From contig CANTAL010000127.1 of assembly GCA_947650365.1 (NCBI GenBank), positions 1-64,000 of the forward strand: a DNA stretch of 64,000 nucleotides. The letters run 5' to 3'. Source of the DNA: Chamaelirium japonicum. Lineage: Eukaryota; Streptophyta; Magnoliopsida; Liliales; Melanthiaceae. Shown one piece after another: positions 37,891-52,659 of this stretch. A program made the position numbers and the translations under genes. Position 1 is the first letter of the stretch. Each line of letters opens with the position of its first letter. The notes below the pieces were generated by a model. That model searched no databases and had not been told where the DNA came from. It saw only the letters and a list, made by a program, of their open reading frames with translations.

Positions 37891-40051
37891 GATCATACGA
37901 ATGAATTAGAATTGATTGTACGAATGAATTAGAATGGATCGTGCGAATGAATTAGAATGGATCGTACGAATGAATTAGAATGAATCGTACGAATGAATTA
38001 GAATGGAAACATTCGAACGAATGAATTAGAATAGATCGTAGGAATGAATTAGAATGGATCATACGAATGAATTAGAATTGATCGTGCGAATGAATTAGAA
38101 TGGATTGTACGAATGAATTAGAATGGATACATTCGTGCGAATGAATTAGAATGGATCGTACGAATGAATTAGAATGAATCGTACGAATGAATTAGAATGG
38201 ATACATTCGAACGAATGAATTAGAATAGATCGTAGGAATGAATTAGAATTGATCGTGCGAATGAAGTAGAATGGATCGTACGAATGAATTAGAATGGATC
38301 GTACGAATGAATTAGAATGAATCGTACAAATGAATTAGAATGGATACATTCGAACAAATGAATTAGAATAGTTCGTAGGAATGAATTAGAATGGATCATA
38401 CGAATGAATTAGAATTGATCGTGCGAATGAATTAGAATGGATTGTACGAATGAAATAGAATGGATACATTCGTGCGAATGAAGTAGAAGAATGAAGTAGA
38501 ATGGATCGTACGAATGAATTAGAATAGATCGTACGAATGAATTAGAATGAATCGTACGAATGAATTAGAATGGAAACATTCGAACGAATGAATTAGAATA
38601 GATTGTAGGAATGAATTAGAATGGATCATACGAATGAATTAGAATTGATCGTGCGAATGAATTAGAATGGATTGTATGAATGAATTAGAATGGATACATT
38701 CGTGCGAATGAAGTAGAATGGATCATACGAATGAATTAGAATGGATCGTACGAATGAATTAGAATGAATCGTACGAATGAATTAGAATGGATACATTCGA
38801 ACGAATAAATTAGGATAGATCGCAGGAATGAATTAGAATGGATCATACGAATGAATTAGAATTGATCGTGCGAATGAATTAGAATGGATTGTACGAATGA
38901 ATTAGAATGGATACATTCGTGCGAATGATGTAGAATGGATCGTACGAATGAATCAGAATGGATCGTACGAATGAATTAGAATGAATCGTACGAATGAATT
39001 AGAATGGAAACATTCGAACGAATGAATTAGAATAGATCGTAGGATGAAGTAGAATGGATCGTACGAATGAATTAGAATGAATCGTACGAATGAATTAGAA
39101 TGGATACATTCGAACGAATAAATTAGAATAGATCGTAGGAATGAATTAGAATGGATCATACGAATGAATTAGAATTGATCGTGCGAATGAATTAGAATGG
39201 ATTGTACGAATGAATTAGAATGGATACATTCGTGCGAATGAAGTAGAATGGATCGTACGAATGAATCAGAATGGATCGTACGAATGAATTAGAATGAATC
39301 GTACGAATAAATTAGAATGGATACATTCGAACGAATGAATTAGAATAGATCGTAGGAATGAATTAAAATGGATCATACGAATGAATTAGAATTGATCGTG
39401 CGAATGAATTAGAATGGATTGTACGAATGAATTAGAATCGATACATTCGTGAGAATGAAGTAGAATGGATCGTACGAATGAATTAGAATGGATCGTACGA
39501 ATGAATTAGAATGAATCGTACGAATGAATTAGAATGGATACATTCGAACGAATGAATTAGAATAGATCGTAGGAATGAATTAGAATGGATCATACGAATG
39601 AATTAGAATTGATCGTGCGAATGAATTAGAATGGATTGTACGAATGAATTAGAATGGATACATTCGTGCGAATGATGTAGAATGGATCGTACGAATGAAT
39701 CAGAATGGATCGTACGAATGAATTAGAATGAATCGTACGAATGAATTAGAATGGATACATTCGAACGAATGAATTAGAATAGATCGTAGGAATGAATTAG
39801 AATGGATCATACGAATGAATTAGAATTGATCGTGCGAATGAATTAGAATGGATTGTACGAATGAATTAGAATGGATACATTCGTGCGAATGATGTAGAAT
39901 GGATCGTACGAATGAATCAGAATGGATCGTATGAATGAATTAGAATGAATCGTACGAATGAATTAGAATGGATACATTCGAACGAAAGAAGGAGAATGGA
40001 TCGTGCGAATGAATTAGAATGGATTGCACGAATGAATTAGAATGGATACAT
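37891..40051 (+). repeat. Satellite block 23, + direction, right of insert
   Basis: Regular units; the part from about 38,131 matches 61,427 onward at a constant offset of 23,296 bp (AAGTAGAAGAATGAAG at 38,481 and 61,777; AGGATGAAGTAG at 39,041 and 62,337; GAATCGATACATTCGTGAG at 39,437 and 62,733; AACGAAAGAAG at 39,981 and 63,277). It ends at TACATTCCATTCTAATTC. Confidence 0.9.
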
Positions 40052-40704
40052 TCCATTCTAATTCATTCGTACGATCCATTCTAATTCATTCGTACGATCC
40101 ATTCTAATTCATTCGTACGATCCATTCTACTTCATTCGCACGAATGTATCTATTCTAATTCATTCGTACAATCCATTCTAATTCATTCACACGATCAATT
40201 CTAATTCATTCGTATGATCCATTCTAATTCATTCCTACGATCTATTCTAATTCATTCGTTCGAATGCATCCATTCTAATTCATTCGTACGATCCATTCTG
40301 ATTCATTCATACGATCCATTCTAATTCATTCGTACGATCAATTCTAATTCATTCGTACGATCCATTCTACTTCATTCTCACGAATGTATCCATTCTAATT
40401 CATTCGTACAATCCATTCTAATTCATTCGCACGATCAATTCTAATTCATTCGTATGATCCATTCTAATTCATTCCTACGATCTATTCTAATTCATTCGTT
40501 CGAATGTATCCATTCTAATTCATTCGTACGATCCATTCTAATTCATTCGTACAATCCATTCTAATTCATTCGCACGATCAATTCTAATTCATTCGTATGA
40601 TCCATTCAAATTCATTCCTACTATATATTCTAATTCATTCGTTCGAATGTATCCATTCTAATTCATTCGTACGATCCATTCTAATTCATTCGTACGATCC
40701 ATTC
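38131..40704. repeat. Large direct duplication, copy 1 (partner at 61,427-64,000)
   Basis: About 2.6 kb spanning a direction switch, matched base for base at offset 23,296 with only scattered differences. The last 100 bp, for example, differ at two places (CTACTATATATT against CTACGATATATT, and CATTCTAAT against CATTATAAT). The left limit may lie a little before 38,131. The right limit is unknown because the partner runs off the window. Confidence 0.85.
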
Positions 40705-42197
40705 TACTTCATTCGCACCAATGTATCTATTCTAATTCATTCGTACAATCCATTCTAATTCATTCGCACGATCAATTCTAATTCATTCGTATGATCCATT
40801 CTAATTCATTCCTACGATCTATTCTAATTCATTCGTTCGAATGCATCCATTCTATTTCATTCGTACGATCCATTCTGATTCATTCATACGATCCATTCTA
40901 ATTCATTCGTACGATGCATTCTAATTCATTCGTACGATCCATTCTACTTCATTCTCACGAATGTATCCATTCTAATTCATTCGTACAATCCATTCTAATT
41001 CATTCGCACGATCAATTCTAATTCATTCGTATGATCCATTCTAATTCATTCCTACGATCTATTCTAATTCATTCGTTCGAATGTATCCATTCTAATTCAT
41101 TCGTACGATCCATTCTAATTCATTCGTACAATCCATTCAAATTCATTCGCACGATCAATTCTAATTCATTCGTATGATCCATTCAAATTCATTCCTTCGA
41201 TCTATTCTAATTCATTCGTTCGAATTTATCCATTCTAATTCATTCGTACGATTCATTCTAATTCATTCGTACGATCCATTCTAATTCATTCGCACGAATG
41301 TATCCATTCTAATTCATTCGTACAATCCATTCTAATTCATTCGCACGATCAATTCTAATTCATTCGTATGATCCATTCTAATTCATTCCTATGATCTATT
41401 CTAATTCATTCGTTCGAATGTTTCCATTCTAATTCATTCGTACGATTCATTCTAATTTATTCGTACGATCCATTCTGATTCATTCGTACGATCCATTCTT
41501 CATCATTCGCACGAATGTATCCATTTTAATTCATTCGTACAATCCATTCTAATTCATTCGCACGATCAATTCTAATTCATTCGTATGATCCATTCTAATT
41601 CATTCCTACGATCTATTCTAATTCATTTGTTCGAATGTATCCATTCTAATTCATTCATACGATTCATTCTAATTCATTCGTACGATTCATTCTAATTCAT
41701 TCGTTTGATCCATTCTAATTCATTCGTACGATCCATTCTACTTCATTCGCACGAATGTATCCATTCTAATTCATTCGTACAATCCATTTTAATTCATTCG
41801 CACGATCAATTCTAATTCATTCGTATGATCCATTCTAATTCATTCCTACGATCAATTTTAATTCATTCGTACGATCCATTCTAGCCATTTTAATTCATTC
41901 GTACGATCCATTCTTATTCATTCGTACGATCCATTCTAAGTCATTCATACGATCCATTCTAACTAATTTGCTCAATTCTAATTCATTCGTATGATCCATT
42001 CTAATTCATTCATATGATCTATTCTAATTCATTCGTTCGAATGTATCCATTCTAATTCATTCATACGATTCATTCTAATTCATTCGTACGATCCATTCTA
42101 ATTCATTCGTACGATCCATTCTACTTCATTCGCCCGAATGTATCCATTCTAATTCATTCGTACAATCCATTCTAATTCATTCGCACGATCAATTCTA
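40052..42197 (-). repeat. Satellite block 24, - direction
   Basis: Holds a further near-tandem duplication of 577 bp: GAATGCATCC at 40,262 and 40,839, and CATTCTCACG at 40,373 and 40,950. A third copy of the same marks is at about 43,582 and 43,693. Irregular units lie at 41,870-41,975. It ends at AATTCTAAGAATGGATCG. Confidence 0.9.
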
Positions 42198-43371
42198 AGA
42201 ATGGATCGTACGAATGAATCAGAATGGATCGTACGAATGAATTAGAATGAATCGTACGAATGAATTAGAATGGAAACATTCGAACGAATGAATTAGAATA
42301 GATCGTAGGAATGAATTAGAATGGATCATACGAATGAATTAGAATTGATCGTACGAATGAATCAGAATGGATCGTACGAATGAATTAGAATGGATCGTAT
42401 GACTGAATTAGAATGGATACATTCGTGCGAATGAATCAGAATGGATCGTACGAATGAGTAAGAATGGATCATACAAATGAAATAGAATGGATCGTACGAA
42501 TGAATTAGAATGGATCGTGCTGAATGAATGAGAATGGATACATTCGTGTGAATGAAGTAGAATGGATCGTACGAATGAATTAGAATGGATCGTACGAATG
42601 AATTAGAATGAATCGTACGAATGAATTAGAATGGATACATTCGAACGAATGAATTAGAATAGATCGTAGGAATGAATTAGAATGGATCATACGAATGAAT
42701 TAGAATTGATCGTGCGAATGAATTAGAATGGATTGCACGAATGAATTAGAATGGATACATTCGAGCGAATGAAGTAGAATGGATCGTACGAATGAATTAG
42801 AATGGATCGTACGAATGAATTAGAAGTAGAATGGATCGTACGAATGAATTAGAATGAATACATTCGTGCGAATGAAGTAGAATGGATCGTACGAATGAAT
42901 TAGAATGGATCATACGAATGAATTAGAATTGATCGTGCGAATGAATTAGAATGGATTGTACGAATGAATTAGAATGGATACATTCGTGAGATTGAAGTAG
43001 AATGGATCGTACGAATAAATTAGAATGGATCGTACGAATGAATTAGAATGAATCGTACGAATGAATTAGAATGGATACATTCGATCGAATGAATTAGAAT
43101 AGATCGTAGGAATGAATTAGAATGGATCATACGAATGAATTAGAATTGATCGTGCGAATGAATTAGAATGGATTGTACGAATGAATTAGAATGGATACAT
43201 TCGTGCGAATAATGTAGAATGGATCGTACGAATGAATCAGAATGGATCGTATGAATGAATTAGAATGAATCGTACGAATGAATTAGAATGGATACATTCG
43301 AACGAATGAAGTAGAATGGATCGTGCGAATGAATTAGAATGGATTGCACGAATGGATTAGAATGGATACAT
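42198..43371 (+). repeat. Satellite block 25, + direction
   Basis: First 340 bp contains a short GAGTAAG-family run with the GTATGACTGAATTAG mark (42,399), and then regular units. The last 400 bp matches the end of block 23 at offset 3,320. It ends at the same TACATTCCATTCTAATTC junction. Confidence 0.9.
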
Positions 43372-45381
43372 TCCATTCTAATTCATTCGTACGATCCATT
43401 CTAATTCATTCGTATGATCCATTCTAATTCATTCATACGATCCATTCTACTTCATTCGCACGAATGTATCTATTCTAATTCATTCGTACAATCCATTCTA
43501 ATTCATTCGCACGATCAATTCTAATTCATTCGTATGATCCATTCTAATTCATTCCTATGATCTATTCTAATTCATTCGTTCGAATGCATCCATTCTAATT
43601 CATTCGTACGATCCATTCTGATTCATTCATACGATCCATTCTAATTCATTCGTACGATCCATTCTAATTCATTCGTTCGATCCATTCTACTTCATTCTCA
43701 CGAATGTATCCATTCTAATTCATTCGTACAATCCATTCTAATTCATTCGCACGATCAATTCTAATTCATTCGTATGATCCATTCTAATTCATTCCTACGA
43801 TCTATTCTAATTCATTAGTTTGAATGTATCCATTCTAATTCATTCGTACGATCTATTCTAATTCATTCGTACAATCCATTCTAATTCATTCGCACGATCA
43901 ATTCTAATTCATTCGTATGATCCATTCAAATTCATTCCTACGATCTATTCTAATTCATTCGTTCGAATTTATCCATTCTAATTCATTCGTACGATTCATT
44001 CTAATTCATTCGTACGATCCATTCTAATTCATTCGTACGATCCATTCTACTTCATTCGCACGAATGTATCCATTCTAATTCATTCGTACAATCCATTCTA
44101 ATTCATTCATACGATCCATTCTAATTCATTCGTATGATCGATTCTAATTCATTTGCACGATCCATTCCCATTCTAATTCATTCCTACGATCAATTCTAAT
44201 TCATTCGTTCGAATGTATCCATTCTAATTCATTCGTACGATTCATTCTTATTCATTCGTACGATCCATTCTAATTCATTCGTACGATCCATTCTACTTCA
44301 TTCGCATGAATGTATCCATTCTAATTCATTCGTACAATCCATTCTAATTCATTCGCACGATCAATTCTAATTCATTCGTATGATCCATTCTAATTCATTC
44401 CTACGATCTATTCTAATTTATTCGTTCGAATGTATCCATTCTAATTCATTCGTACGATTCATTCTAATTCATTCGTACGATCCATTCTAATTCATTCGTA
44501 CGATCCATTCTACTTCATTCGCACGAATGTATCCATTCTAATTCATTCGTACAATCCATTCTAATTCATTTGCACGATCAATTCTAATTCATTCGTATGA
44601 TCCATTCTAATTCATTCCTACGATCTATTCTAATTCATTCGTTCGAATGTATCCATTCTAATTCATTCGTACGATTCATTCTAATTCATTCGTACGATCC
44701 ATTCTAATTCATTCGTACGATCCATTCTACTTCATTCGCACGAATGTATCCATTCTAATTCATTCGTACAATCCATTCTAATTCATTCGCACGATCAATT
44801 CTAATTCATTCGTATGATCCATTCTAATTCATTCCTACGATCTATTCTAATTCATTCATTCGAATGTATCCATTCTAATTCATTCGTACGATTCATTCTA
44901 ATTCATTCGTACGATCAATTCTAATTCATTCGTACAATCCATTCTAATTCATTCGCACGATCAATTCTAATTCATTCGTATGATCCATTCTAATTCATTC
45001 CTATGATCTATTCTAATTCATTCGTTCGAATGTATCCATTCTAATTCATTCATACGATTCATTCTAATTCATTCGTACGATCCATTCTAATTCATTCGTA
45101 CGATCCATTCTACTTCATTCGCACGAATGTATCCATTCTAATTCATTCGTACGATCCATTCTAATTCATTCGTACGATCCATTCTAATTCATTCGTACGA
45201 TCCATTCTACTTCATTCGCACGAATGTATCCATTCTAATTCATTCGTACAATCCATTCTAATTCATTCGCACGATCAATTCTAATTCATTCGTATGATCC
45301 ATTCTAATTCATTCCTACGATCTATTCTAATTCATTCGTTCGAATGTATCCATTCTAATTCATTCGTACGATTCATTCTAT
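43372..45381 (-). repeat. Satellite block 26, - direction
   Basis: Left part matches 40,052 onward. From about 44,100 it matches 14,760-16,209, sharing CATTCCCATTC (44,163 and 14,821) and the exit junction. It ends at GATTCATTCTATTGGATCG, one base different from 16,209. Confidence 0.9.
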
Positions 45382-46220
45382 TGGATCGTACGAATGAATT
45401 AGAATGGATCGTACAAATGAATTAGAATGAATACATTCGAACGAATGAATTAGAATAGATCGTAGGAATGAATTAGAATGGATCATACGAATGAATTAGA
45501 ATTGATCGTGCGAATGAATTAGAATGGATTGTACGAATGAATTAGAATGGATACATTCATGCGAATGAAGTAGAATGGATCGTACGAATGAATTAGAATG
45601 GATCGTACGAATGAATTAGAATAAATTGTACGAATGAATTAGAATGGATACATTCGAACGAATGAATTAGAATAGATCGTAGGAATGAATTAGAACGGAT
45701 CATACGAATGAATTAGAAATGATAATGGAATGAATTAGAATGGATTGTACGAATGAATTAGAATGGATACATTTGTGCGAATGAATTAGAATGGATCGTA
45801 CGAATGAATTAGAATGGATCGTACGAATGAATTAGAATGAATCGTACGAATGAATTAGAATGGATACATAATGAAGTAGAATGGATCGTACGAATGAATT
45901 AGAATGGATCGTACGAATGAATTAGAATGAATCATACGAATGAATTAGAATGGATACATTCGAACGAATGAATTAGAATAGATCGTAGGAATGAATCAGA
46001 ATGGATCATACGAATGAATTAGAATTGATCGTGCGAATGAATTAGAATGGATTGTACGAATGAATTAGAATGGATACATTCGTGCGAATGAAGTAGAATG
46101 GATCGTACGAATGAATTAGAATGGATCGTACGAATGAATTGGAATGAATCGTACGAATGAATTAGAATGGATACATTTGAACGAATGAATTAGAATAGAT
46201 CGTAGGAATGAATTAGAATG
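45382..46220 (+). repeat. Satellite block 27, + direction
   Basis: Starts with the GAATGAATACATTCG unit seen at 16,255. One 28-bp unit is cut (GATACATAATGAAG, 45,865). It flips at GAATGGATTCTAATTC. Confidence 0.9.
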
Positions 46221-46875
46221 GATTCTAATTCATTCGCACAAATGTATCGATTCTAATTCATTCGTTCGATCCATTCTAATTCATTCGCATAAATATATCC
46301 ATTCTAATTCATTCGTACGATCCATTCTAATTCATTCGTACGATCCATTCTAATTCATTCATCCGATCCATTCTAATTCATTCACATGAATGTATCCATT
46401 CTAATACATTCGTACAATCTATTCTAATTCATTCGCACGATCCATTCTAATTCATTCGTATGATCCATTCTAATTCATTCCTACGATCTATTCTAATTTA
46501 TTCGCTCGAATGTATCCATTCTAATTCATTCGTACGATCCATTCTTATTCATTCGTACGATCCATTCAAATTCATTCGCATGATCCATTCTAATTCATTC
46601 GTACGATCCATTCTTATTCATTCGCTCGAATGTATCCATTCTAATTCATTCGTACGATCCATTCTTATTCATTCGTACGATCCATTCAAATTTATTCACA
46701 TGATCCATTCTTATTCATTCGTACGATCTATTCTAATTCATTCGCTCGAATATATCCATTCTAATTCATTCGTACAATCCATTCTAATTCATTCGTACGA
46801 TCCATTCTATTTCATTCGTATGATCCATTCTTACTCATTCGTATGATCCATTCTTATTCATTTCTAATTCATTTG
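46221..46875 (-). repeat. Satellite block 28, - direction
   Basis: Counterpart of 30,488-31,110 at offset 15,733, including the open frame (46,460-46,846). An intact ATTCG site at 46,551-46,555 is a second empty site for the retroelement. The last units are scrambled (CTTATTCATTTCTAATTC). Exit is at CATTTGTACGAATG. Confidence 0.9.
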
Positions 46876-47214
46876 TACGAATGAATTAGAATGGATAGAT
46901 TCGTGCGAATGAATTAGAATGGATCGTACGAATGAATTAGAATGTATCATACAAATGAATTAGAAAGGTTACATTCGTGAGAATGAATTAGAATGGATCG
47001 TGCGAATGAATTAGAATGGATCGTACGAATGAAATAGAATGGATCGTACGAATGAATTAGAATGGATTGTACGAATGAATTAGAATGGATATATCCGAGC
47101 GAATGAATTAGAATAGATCGTACGAATGAAATAGAATGGATCGTACGAATGAATTAGAATGGATCGTACGAATAAATCAGAATGGATCGTACGAATGAAT
47201 TAGAATGGATCGTA
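46876..47214 (+). repeat. Satellite block 29, + direction
   Basis: Irregular monomers including AAAGGTTACATTCGTGAG (46,962) and GAAATAG units. No 217-bp order. It flips at GATCGTACAATCC. Confidence 0.88.
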
Positions 47215-47759
47215 CAATCCATTCTAATTCATTCGCACGATCAATTCAAATTCATTCGTATGATCCATTCTAATTCATTCCTACGATCTATTGTAATTCA
47301 TTCGTTCGAATGTATCCATTCTAATTCATTCGTACGATTCATTCCAATTCATTCGTACGATCCATTCTAATTCATTCGCACGATCAATTCTAATTCATTC
47401 GCATGAATGTATCCATTCTAATTCATTCGTACGATCCATTCTAATTCATTCGTACGATTCATTCTAATTCATTCGTACGATCCATTCTAATTCATTCGTA
47501 CGATCCATTCTAATTCATTCATACGATCCATTCTAATTCATTCGTACGATCCATTCTACTTCATTCGCACGAACGTATCCAGTCTAATTCATTCGTACAA
47601 TCCATTCTAATTCATTCGCACGATCAATTCAAATTCATTCGTATGATCTATTCTAATTCATTCCTACGATCTATTCTAATTCATTCGTACGATTCATTCT
47701 AATTCATTCGTACGATTCATTCTAATTCATTCGTACGATCCATTCTAATTCATTCGCAC
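47215..47759 (-). repeat. Satellite block 30, - direction
   Basis: Two partial units. It includes a run of plain CGTACGATCC monomers (47,430-47,560) longer than in the standard order. Exit is at CATTCGCACGAATG. Confidence 0.9.
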
Positions 47760-49521
47760 GAATGAATTAGAATGGATACATTCGAACGAATGAATTAGAA
47801 TAGATCGTAGGAATGAATTAGAATGGATCATACGAATGAATTAGAATTGATCATGCGAATGAATTAGAATGGATTGTACGAATGAATTAGAATGGATGCA
47901 TTCGTGCGAATGAAGTAGAATGGATCGTACGAATGAATTAGAATGGATCGTACGAATGAATTAAAATGGATTGTACGAATGAATTCGAATGGATACATTC
48001 ATGCGAATGAAGTAGAATTGATCGTACGAATGAATTAGAATGGATCGTACGAATGAATTAGAATGAATCGTACGAATGAATTAGAATGGATACATTCGAA
48101 CGAATGAATTAGAATAGATCGTAGGAATGAATTAGAATGGATCATACGAATGAATTAGAATTGATCGTGCGAATGAATTAGAATGGATTGTACGAATGAA
48201 TTAGAATGGATACATTCGTGCGAATGAAGTAGAATGGATCGTACGAATGAATTAGAATGGATCGTACGAATGAATTAGAATGAATCGTATGAATGAATTA
48301 GAATGGATACCTTCGAACGAATTAGAATGGATACATTCGAACGAATAAATTAGAATAGATCGTAGGAATGAATTAGAATGGATCATACGAATGAATTAGA
48401 ATTGATCGTGCGAATGAATTAGAATGGATTGTACGAATGAATTAGAATGGATACATTCGTGTGAATGAAGTAGAATGGATCGTACGAATGAATTAGAATG
48501 GATCGTATGAATGAATTAGAATGGATACATTCGAACGAATGAATTAGAATAGATCGTAGGAATGAATTAGAATGGATCATACGAATGAATTAGAATTGAT
48601 CGTGCGAATGAATTAGAATGGATTGTACGAATAAATTAGAATGGATACATTCGTGTGAATGAAGTAGAATGGATCGTACGAATGAATTAGAATGGATCGT
48701 ACGAATGAATTAGAATGGATACATTCGAACGAATGAATTAGAATAGATCGTAGGAATGAATTAGAATGGATCATACGAATGAATTAGAATTGATCGTGCG
48801 AATGAATTAGAATGGATTGTACGAATGAATTAGAATGGATACATTCGTGCGAATGAAGTAGAATGGATCGTACGAATGAATTAGAATGGATCGTACGAAT
48901 GAATTAGATTGAATCGTACGAATGAATTAGAATGGATACATTCGAACGAATGAATTAGAATAGATCGTAGGAATGAATTAGAATGGATCATACGAATGAA
49001 TTAGAATTGATCGTGTGAATGAATTAGAATGGATTGTATGAATGAATTAGAATGGATACATTCGTGCGAATGAAGTAGAATGGATCGTACGAATGAATTA
49101 GAATGGATCGTACGAATGAATAAGAATGAATCGTACGAATGAATTAGAATGGATACATTCGAACGAATGAATTAGAATAGATCATAGGAATGAATTAGAA
49201 TGGATCATACGAATGAATTAGAATTGATCGTGCGAATGAATTAGAATGGATTGTACGAATGAATTAGAATGGATACATTCGTGCGAATGAAGTAGAATGG
49301 ATCGTAAGAATGAATTAGAATGAATCGTACGAATGAATTAGAATAGAAACATTCGCACGAATGAATTAGAATGGATCGTACGAATGAATTAGAATTGATA
49401 CATTCGTGCGAATGAATTAGAATGGATCATATGAATGAATTACAATGGATCGTATGAATGAATTAGAATGGATCGTACGAATGAATTAGAATGGATCGTG
49501 CTAATGAAGTAGAATGGATCG
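47760..49521 (+). repeat. Satellite block 31, + direction
   Basis: Mostly regular 217-bp units, with a 28-bp unit shortened at 48,310 (GATACCTTCGAACGAATTAG). It ends in GAGTAAG-less irregular units with GTGCTAATG. It flips at GGATCGATTC. Confidence 0.9.
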
Positions 49522-50009
49522 ATTCTAATTCATTTGCACGATCCATTCTAATTCATTCGTACGATCCATTCTACTTCATTCTTATGATCCATTCTACTTC
49601 ATTCGCATGAATGTATCCATTCTAATTCATTCGTACAATCCATTCTAATTCATTCGCACGATCAATTCTAATTCATTCGTATGATCGATTCTAATTCATT
49701 CCTACGATCTATTCTAATTCATTCGTTCGAATGTTTCCATTCTAATTCATTCGTACGATTCATTCTAATTCATTCGTATGATCCATTCTGATTCATTCGT
49801 ACGATCCATTCTAATTCATTCGTACGATCCATTCTACTTCATTCGCACGAATGTATCCATTCTAATTCATTCGTACAATCCATTCTAATTCATTCGCACG
49901 ATCAATTCTAATTCATTCGTATGATCCATTCTAATTCATTCCTACGATCTATTCTAATTCATTCATTCGAATGTATCCATTCTAATTCATTCATACGATT
50001 CATTCTAAT
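49522..50009 (-). repeat. Satellite block 32, - direction
   Basis: Two units in reverse. The exit GATTCATTCTAATGGATACATTCGTGCG is the same junction as at 61,202, with about 90 bp of shared flank on the left. Confidence 0.9.
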
Positions 50010-51673
50010 GGATACATTCGTGCGAATGAAGTAGAATGGATCGTACGAATGAATTAGAATGGATCGTACGAATGAATTAGAATGGATACATTCGAACGAA
50101 TGAATTAGAATAGATCGTAGGAATGAATTAGAATGGATCATACGAATGAATTAGAATTGATCGTGCGAATCAATTAGAATGGATTGTACGAATGAATTAG
50201 AATGGATACATTCGTGCGAATGAAGTAGAATGGATCGTACGAATGAATTAGAATGGATCGTACGAATGAATTAGAATGAATCGTACGAATGAATTAGAAT
50301 GGATACATTCGAACGAATGAATTAGAATAGATCGTAGGAATTAATTAGAATGGATCATACGAATGAATTAGAATTAATCGTGCGAATGAATTAGAATGGA
50401 TTGTACGAATGAATTAGAATGGATACATTCGTGCGAATGAAGTAGAATGGATCGTACGAATGAATTAGAATGGATCGTACGAATGAATTAGAATGAATCG
50501 TACGAATGAATTAGAATGGATACATTCGAACGAATAAATTAGAATAGATCGTAGGAATGAATTAGAATGGATCATACGAATGAATTAGAATTGATCGTGC
50601 GAATGAATTAGAATGGATTGTACGAATGAATTAGAATGGATACATTCGTTAGAATGAAGTAGAATGGATCGTACGAATGAATTAGAATGGATCGTACGAA
50701 TGAATTAGAATGAATCGTACGAATAAATTAGAATGGATACATTTGAACGAATGAATTAGAATAGATCGTAGGAATGAATTAGAATGGATCATACGAATGA
50801 ATTAGAATTGATCGTGCGAATGAATTAGAATGGATTGTACGAATGAATTAGAATGGATACATTCGTGCGAATGAAGTAGAATGGATCGTACGAATGAATT
50901 AGAATGGATCGTACGAATGAATTAGAATGAATCATACGAATGAATTAGAATGGATACATTCGAACGAATGAATTAGAATAGATCGTAGGAATGAAGTAGA
51001 ATGGATCATACGAATGAATTAGAATAGATCGTGCGAATGAATTAGAATGGATTGTACGAATGAATTAGAATGGATACATTCGTGCGAATGAAGTAGAATG
51101 GATCGTACGAATGAATTAGAATGGATCGTACGAATGAATTAGAATGAATCTTACGAATGAATTAGAATGGATACATTCGAACGAATAAATTAGAATGGAT
51201 CGTGCGAATGAATTAGAATGGATTGTACGAATGAATTAGAATGGATACATTCGTGAGAATGAAGTAGAATGGATCGTACGAATGAAATAGAATGGATTGT
51301 ACGAATGGATTAGAATGGATCGTACGAATGAATTAGAATAGATTGTATGAATGAATTAGAATGGATCGTACGAATGAATTAGAATGGATTGTGCGAATGA
51401 ATTAGAATGGATCGTATGAATGAATTAGAATGGATACATTTGTGCGGATGAATTAGAATGGATTGTACGAATGAGTAAAAATAGATCGTACGAATGAAAT
51501 AGGAATGAATTAGAATGGATCGTACGAATGAATTATAATGGATCGTACGAATGAATTAGAATGGATCGTACGAGTGAATTAGAATGAATCGTACGAATGA
51601 ATTAGAATGGATACATTCGTGCGAATGAAGTAGAATGGATCGTACGAATGAATTAGAATGGATCGTACGAATG
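50010..51673 (+). repeat. Satellite block 33, + direction
   Basis: Regular units to 51,280, then irregular monomers with a GAGTAAAAATAG unit at 51,474. It flips at CGAATGATTCTAATTC. Confidence 0.9.
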
Positions 51674-52460
51674 ATTCTAATTCATTCGTACGATCCATTC
51701 TAATTCATTCGTACGATTCATTCTAATTCATTCGTACGATCCATTCTAATTCATTCGTACGATCCATTCTACTTCATTCGCACGAATGTATCCATTCTAA
51801 TTCATTCGTGCAATCCATTCTAATTCATTCGCACGATCAATTCTAATTCATTCGTATGATCCATTCTAATTCATTCCTACGATCTATTCTAATTAATTCG
51901 TTCGAATGTATCCATTCTAATTCATTCATACGATTCATTCTAATTCATTCGTACGATCCATTCTAATTCATTCATACGATCCATTCTACTTCATTCGCAC
52001 GAATGTATCCATTCTAATTCATTCGTACAATCCATTCTAATTCATTCGCACGATCAATTCTAATTCATTCGTATGATCCATTCCAATTCATTCCTACGAT
52101 CTATTCTAATTCATTCGTTCGAATGTATCTATTCTAATTCATTCGTACGATTCATTCTAATTCATTCGTACGATCCATTCTAATTCATTCGTACGATCCA
52201 TTCTACTTCATTCGCATGAATGTATCCATTCTAATTCATTCGTACAATCCATTCTAATTCATTCGTATGATCCATTCTAATTCATTCGTACGATCCATTC
52301 TACTTCATTCGCACGAATGTATCCATTCTAATTTATTCGTACAATCCATTCTAATTCATTCGCACGATCAATTCTAATTCATTCGTATGATCCATTCTAA
52401 TTCATTCGTACGATCTATTCTAATTCATTCGTTCGAATGTATTCATTCTAATTCATTCGT
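51674..52460 (-). repeat. Satellite block 34, - direction
   Basis: Three to four units in reverse. Exit is at the perfect palindrome ATTCATTCGTGCGAATGAAT except for its middle pair. Confidence 0.9.
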
Positions 52461-52530
52461 GCGAATGAATTAGAATGAATCGTACGAATGAATTAGAATG
52501 AATCGTACGAATGAATTAGAATGGATACAT
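52461..52530 (+). repeat. Satellite block 35, shortest + block (70 bp)
   Basis: Three forward monomers only, between two reverse blocks. The flip back, GATACATCGTATGATCC, cuts a 28-bp unit. Confidence 0.85.
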
Positions 52531-52659
52531 CGTATGATCCATTCTAATTCATTCCTACGAGCTATTCTAATTTATTCGTTCGAATGTATCCATTCTAATT
52601 CATTAGTACGATTCATTCTAATTCATTCGTACGATCCATTCTAATTCATTCGTATGATC
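52531..52659 (-). repeat. Satellite block 36, - direction, left of insert
   Basis: Five to six reverse monomers ending CGTATGATC, the mirror of GATCATACG to the right of insert copy 1. Beyond that first monomer, similarity to 37,900 onward is weaker than on the other side. Confidence 0.88.
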
